Source: Posidoniimonas corsicana
GTDB lineage: Bacteria > Planctomycetota > Planctomycetia > Pirellulales > Lacipirellulaceae
Assembly: GCF_007859765.1 (NCBI RefSeq)
Contig: NZ_SIHJ01000001.1
Location: 1-64,000, forward strand
Length of the DNA stretch: 64,000 bases
Reading direction: 5' to 3'
Part shown: positions 62,728-64,000 of the stretch, one piece after another
How the letters are laid out: each line of letters begins with the position of its first letter
How positions within the stretch are numbered: the stretch's first letter is position 1
The notes under the pieces: model-generated
What the model was told of the DNA's origin: nothing
What the model saw: only the letters and a program-made list of their open reading frames with translations
The model's database searches: none
Translations under genes and position numbers: made by a program

Positions 62728-64000
62728 ATGCCCCTGATTCAACCCCAATCCAAGCTGCGCGGTTTCGCCGCCGGCCTCGTTTGCCTGACCTTCCTCGCCT
62801 CCCCCGTCGCCACCAAGGCGGAGCGGCCGACGGCGATGTCCCTGTTCCCAGCGGAAGCGGTGCTCTTTGTCCGCACGGTCGACGCCGGCCAACTGGTCGA
62901 CCGCGTGCAGCAGACCGCGATCGCTCAGATGGCCAGCGACCCGGCGCTCGAGCCGTTTGTCGGCTCGCTCCGCGACTCCGCCCGCGACGCCTACGCCGAG
63001 AACGCCGAGGGTCTGCTGGGCGTCAACTTTGACGAGCTTACTAGCCTGCCGCAGGGGGAGGTGGCCTTCGCGATTGTCGAGCGCCGCGAGGAGGAACCGG
63101 CGGTGCTGCTGCTGGCCGACTTTGAGGACCGGGTCGACATCGCCCAGACGCTGCTAGAGCGCGCCAAGGAGAAGGTTGAAGAGGACGGCGGCCTGGTGAG
63201 CGAGGAGCAGCTCCGCGCCGACAAGGCGGTCACGCTGCGCGACAAGAACGACTCCAAAAAGATCGTCGGCGTCGTGCGACGCGAGGGGGTGTTTGTCGCC
63301 GCGACCGACCCGGCCGTGCTGTCGAGCGTGCTCGACCGCTGGGACGGCTTCACCCCGCCGCCCGCCACGGCGGAGGAAGAGGAGGACCCGGCCCCGGTCC
63401 GGTACACCGAAACCCTCGACCACAACAAGGCCTTCGCCACCAGCCTGAAGGAGTGCCTGGCGGGACGCGAGGAGCCGCCGCAGGCCATCGCGTTCGTGGA
63501 CCCGATCGGCCTGGTCCGCGCGACCGGCGGCCGCCAGACCGGCGTGCGCGTGGCGCTCGCCGCGCTGCCAGCGCTGGGCGTCGACGCGTTCGAGGGGATC
63601 TCCGCGGCCGCCTGGCTGGCCAACGAAACCTGGGACACCCTAATCCGCGGGCACGTGCTGATCGACAACCCGCGGGCGGGGGTGGCCGGCGTGCTGCGTC
63701 TGAAATCCGGCGACACCGCGCCGCCGGACTGCGTGCCCGCCACCATCCAGAACTACCGCACGCTGTACGTCGACCCCCAGCAGATCTTCGACGACGTCGA
63801 GGCGATCGTCGACCGCTTCACCTACGCGGGCATGTTCCGCGAGCGCGTGAAGCAGAACTTCTCCGACAACGTCGGAGTTGACCTGCCCAGCGAGCTGCTG
63901 CCGGTGCTGACCGGCAGGCTGTCGACGCTGACCGCCTTCGAGCCGGACGCGCAGTCGCCGGCCAACCACACGATGGTCGTGCTGGGCGTGACCGACGAGA
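62728..64000 (+). CDS. Secreted protein of unknown function, truncated by window end
   Basis: ATG 62728 starts MPLIQPQSKLRGFAAGLVCL with a signal peptide (cleavage near VATKA). The following 424 codons are open to the end of the window. The body has ALFPAEA-like AMSLFPAEAVLFVRTVDAGQ, LTSLPQGEVAFAIVERREEE and repeated alpha/beta segments with a Glu-rich loop (ATAEEEEDPAPVRY). The arrangement of a strand-helix module with 'FVRTVDAGQLVDRVQQT' is like planctomycete DUF3352-type exported proteins, a loose match. No enzyme motif is visible. The 3' end is not seen. Confidence 0.75.
   Translation, partial: MPLIQPQSKLRGFAAGLVCLTFLASPVATKAERPTAMSLFPAEAVLFVRTVDAGQLVDRVQQTAIAQMASDPALEPFVGSLRDSARDAYAENAEGLLGVNFDELTSLPQGEVAFAIVERREEEPAVLLLADFEDRVDIAQTLLERAKEKVEEDGGLVSEEQLRADKAVTLRDKNDSKKIVGVVRREGVFVAATDPAVLSSVLDRWDGFTPPPATAEEEEDPAPVRYTETLDHNKAFATSLKECLAGREEPPQAIAFVDPIGLVRATGGRQTGVRVALAALPALGVDAFEGISAAAWLANETWDTLIRGHVLIDNPRAGVAGVLRLKSGDTAPPDCVPATIQNYRTLYVDPQQIFDDVEAIVDRFTYAGMFRERVKQNFSDNVGVDLPSELLPVLTGRLSTLTAFEPDAQSPANHTMVVLGVTDE

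Overview
The window is high-GC bacterial DNA and almost certainly comes from a planctomycete of the Pirellulales type. The signs are DUF1559 prepilins, a DUF1571 protein, LEPR-type N-termini on giant CotH/dockerin surface proteins, a PEP-CTERM protein, paired Cys-type sulfatases, a type II secretion operon with a very large secretin and a PilM/PilO-like inner platform, many genes without a clear Shine-Dalgarno sequence, and Arg/Pro/Gly-rich secreted proteins. No rRNA, tRNA or CRISPR array was found.

Layout. 1-660: end of an IS3-type element that truncates a host gene. 823-4651: outer-membrane barrel gene with an apparent frameshift, small proteins, a short MgtE-type Mg transporter and a secreted unknown. 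4822-10917: GH43 glycosidase converging on two tandem sulfatases (polysaccharide degradation). 11004-13873: translationally coupled pair of secreted proteins (SnoaL-like and RPG-repeat). 14192-15739: class II photolyase. 15748-19737: giant CotH protein. 20603-22389: leuA behind what reads as a complete leucine attenuator. 22414-26515: zinc dehydrogenase plus GntP permease, divergent from xylA. 26695-33729: response regulator lacking its phospho-acceptor Asp, AAA+ ATPase, DUF1571, PEP-CTERM and SF1 helicase. 33922-37965: second CotH giant. 37975-43857: one-strand nucleoside salvage row (cdd, deoA, two purine nucleoside phosphorylases, deoC) headed by a secreted DNase I-fold protein; an AMP nucleosidase homologue lies at 45241-46014. 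46214-61310: LTxxQ protein, then the type II secretion operon gspE-F-G-H-I-J-K-L-M/C-D and a lipoprotein. 61777-64000: BON protein and a truncated secreted protein.

How it fits together. Much of the window serves the cell envelope and outside of the cell: a secretion machine and several secreted or surface-anchored enzymes and adhesins. The nucleoside row looks like a route for using external nucleic acids. The most notable observations are the leu attenuator, the tandem purine nucleoside phosphorylases with an Asn/Asp swap at the base-recognition position, a shared intergenic repeat (39965-40015 and 61390-61549), the Asp-less receiver, and the matching N- and C-terminal signals on the two CotH giants.
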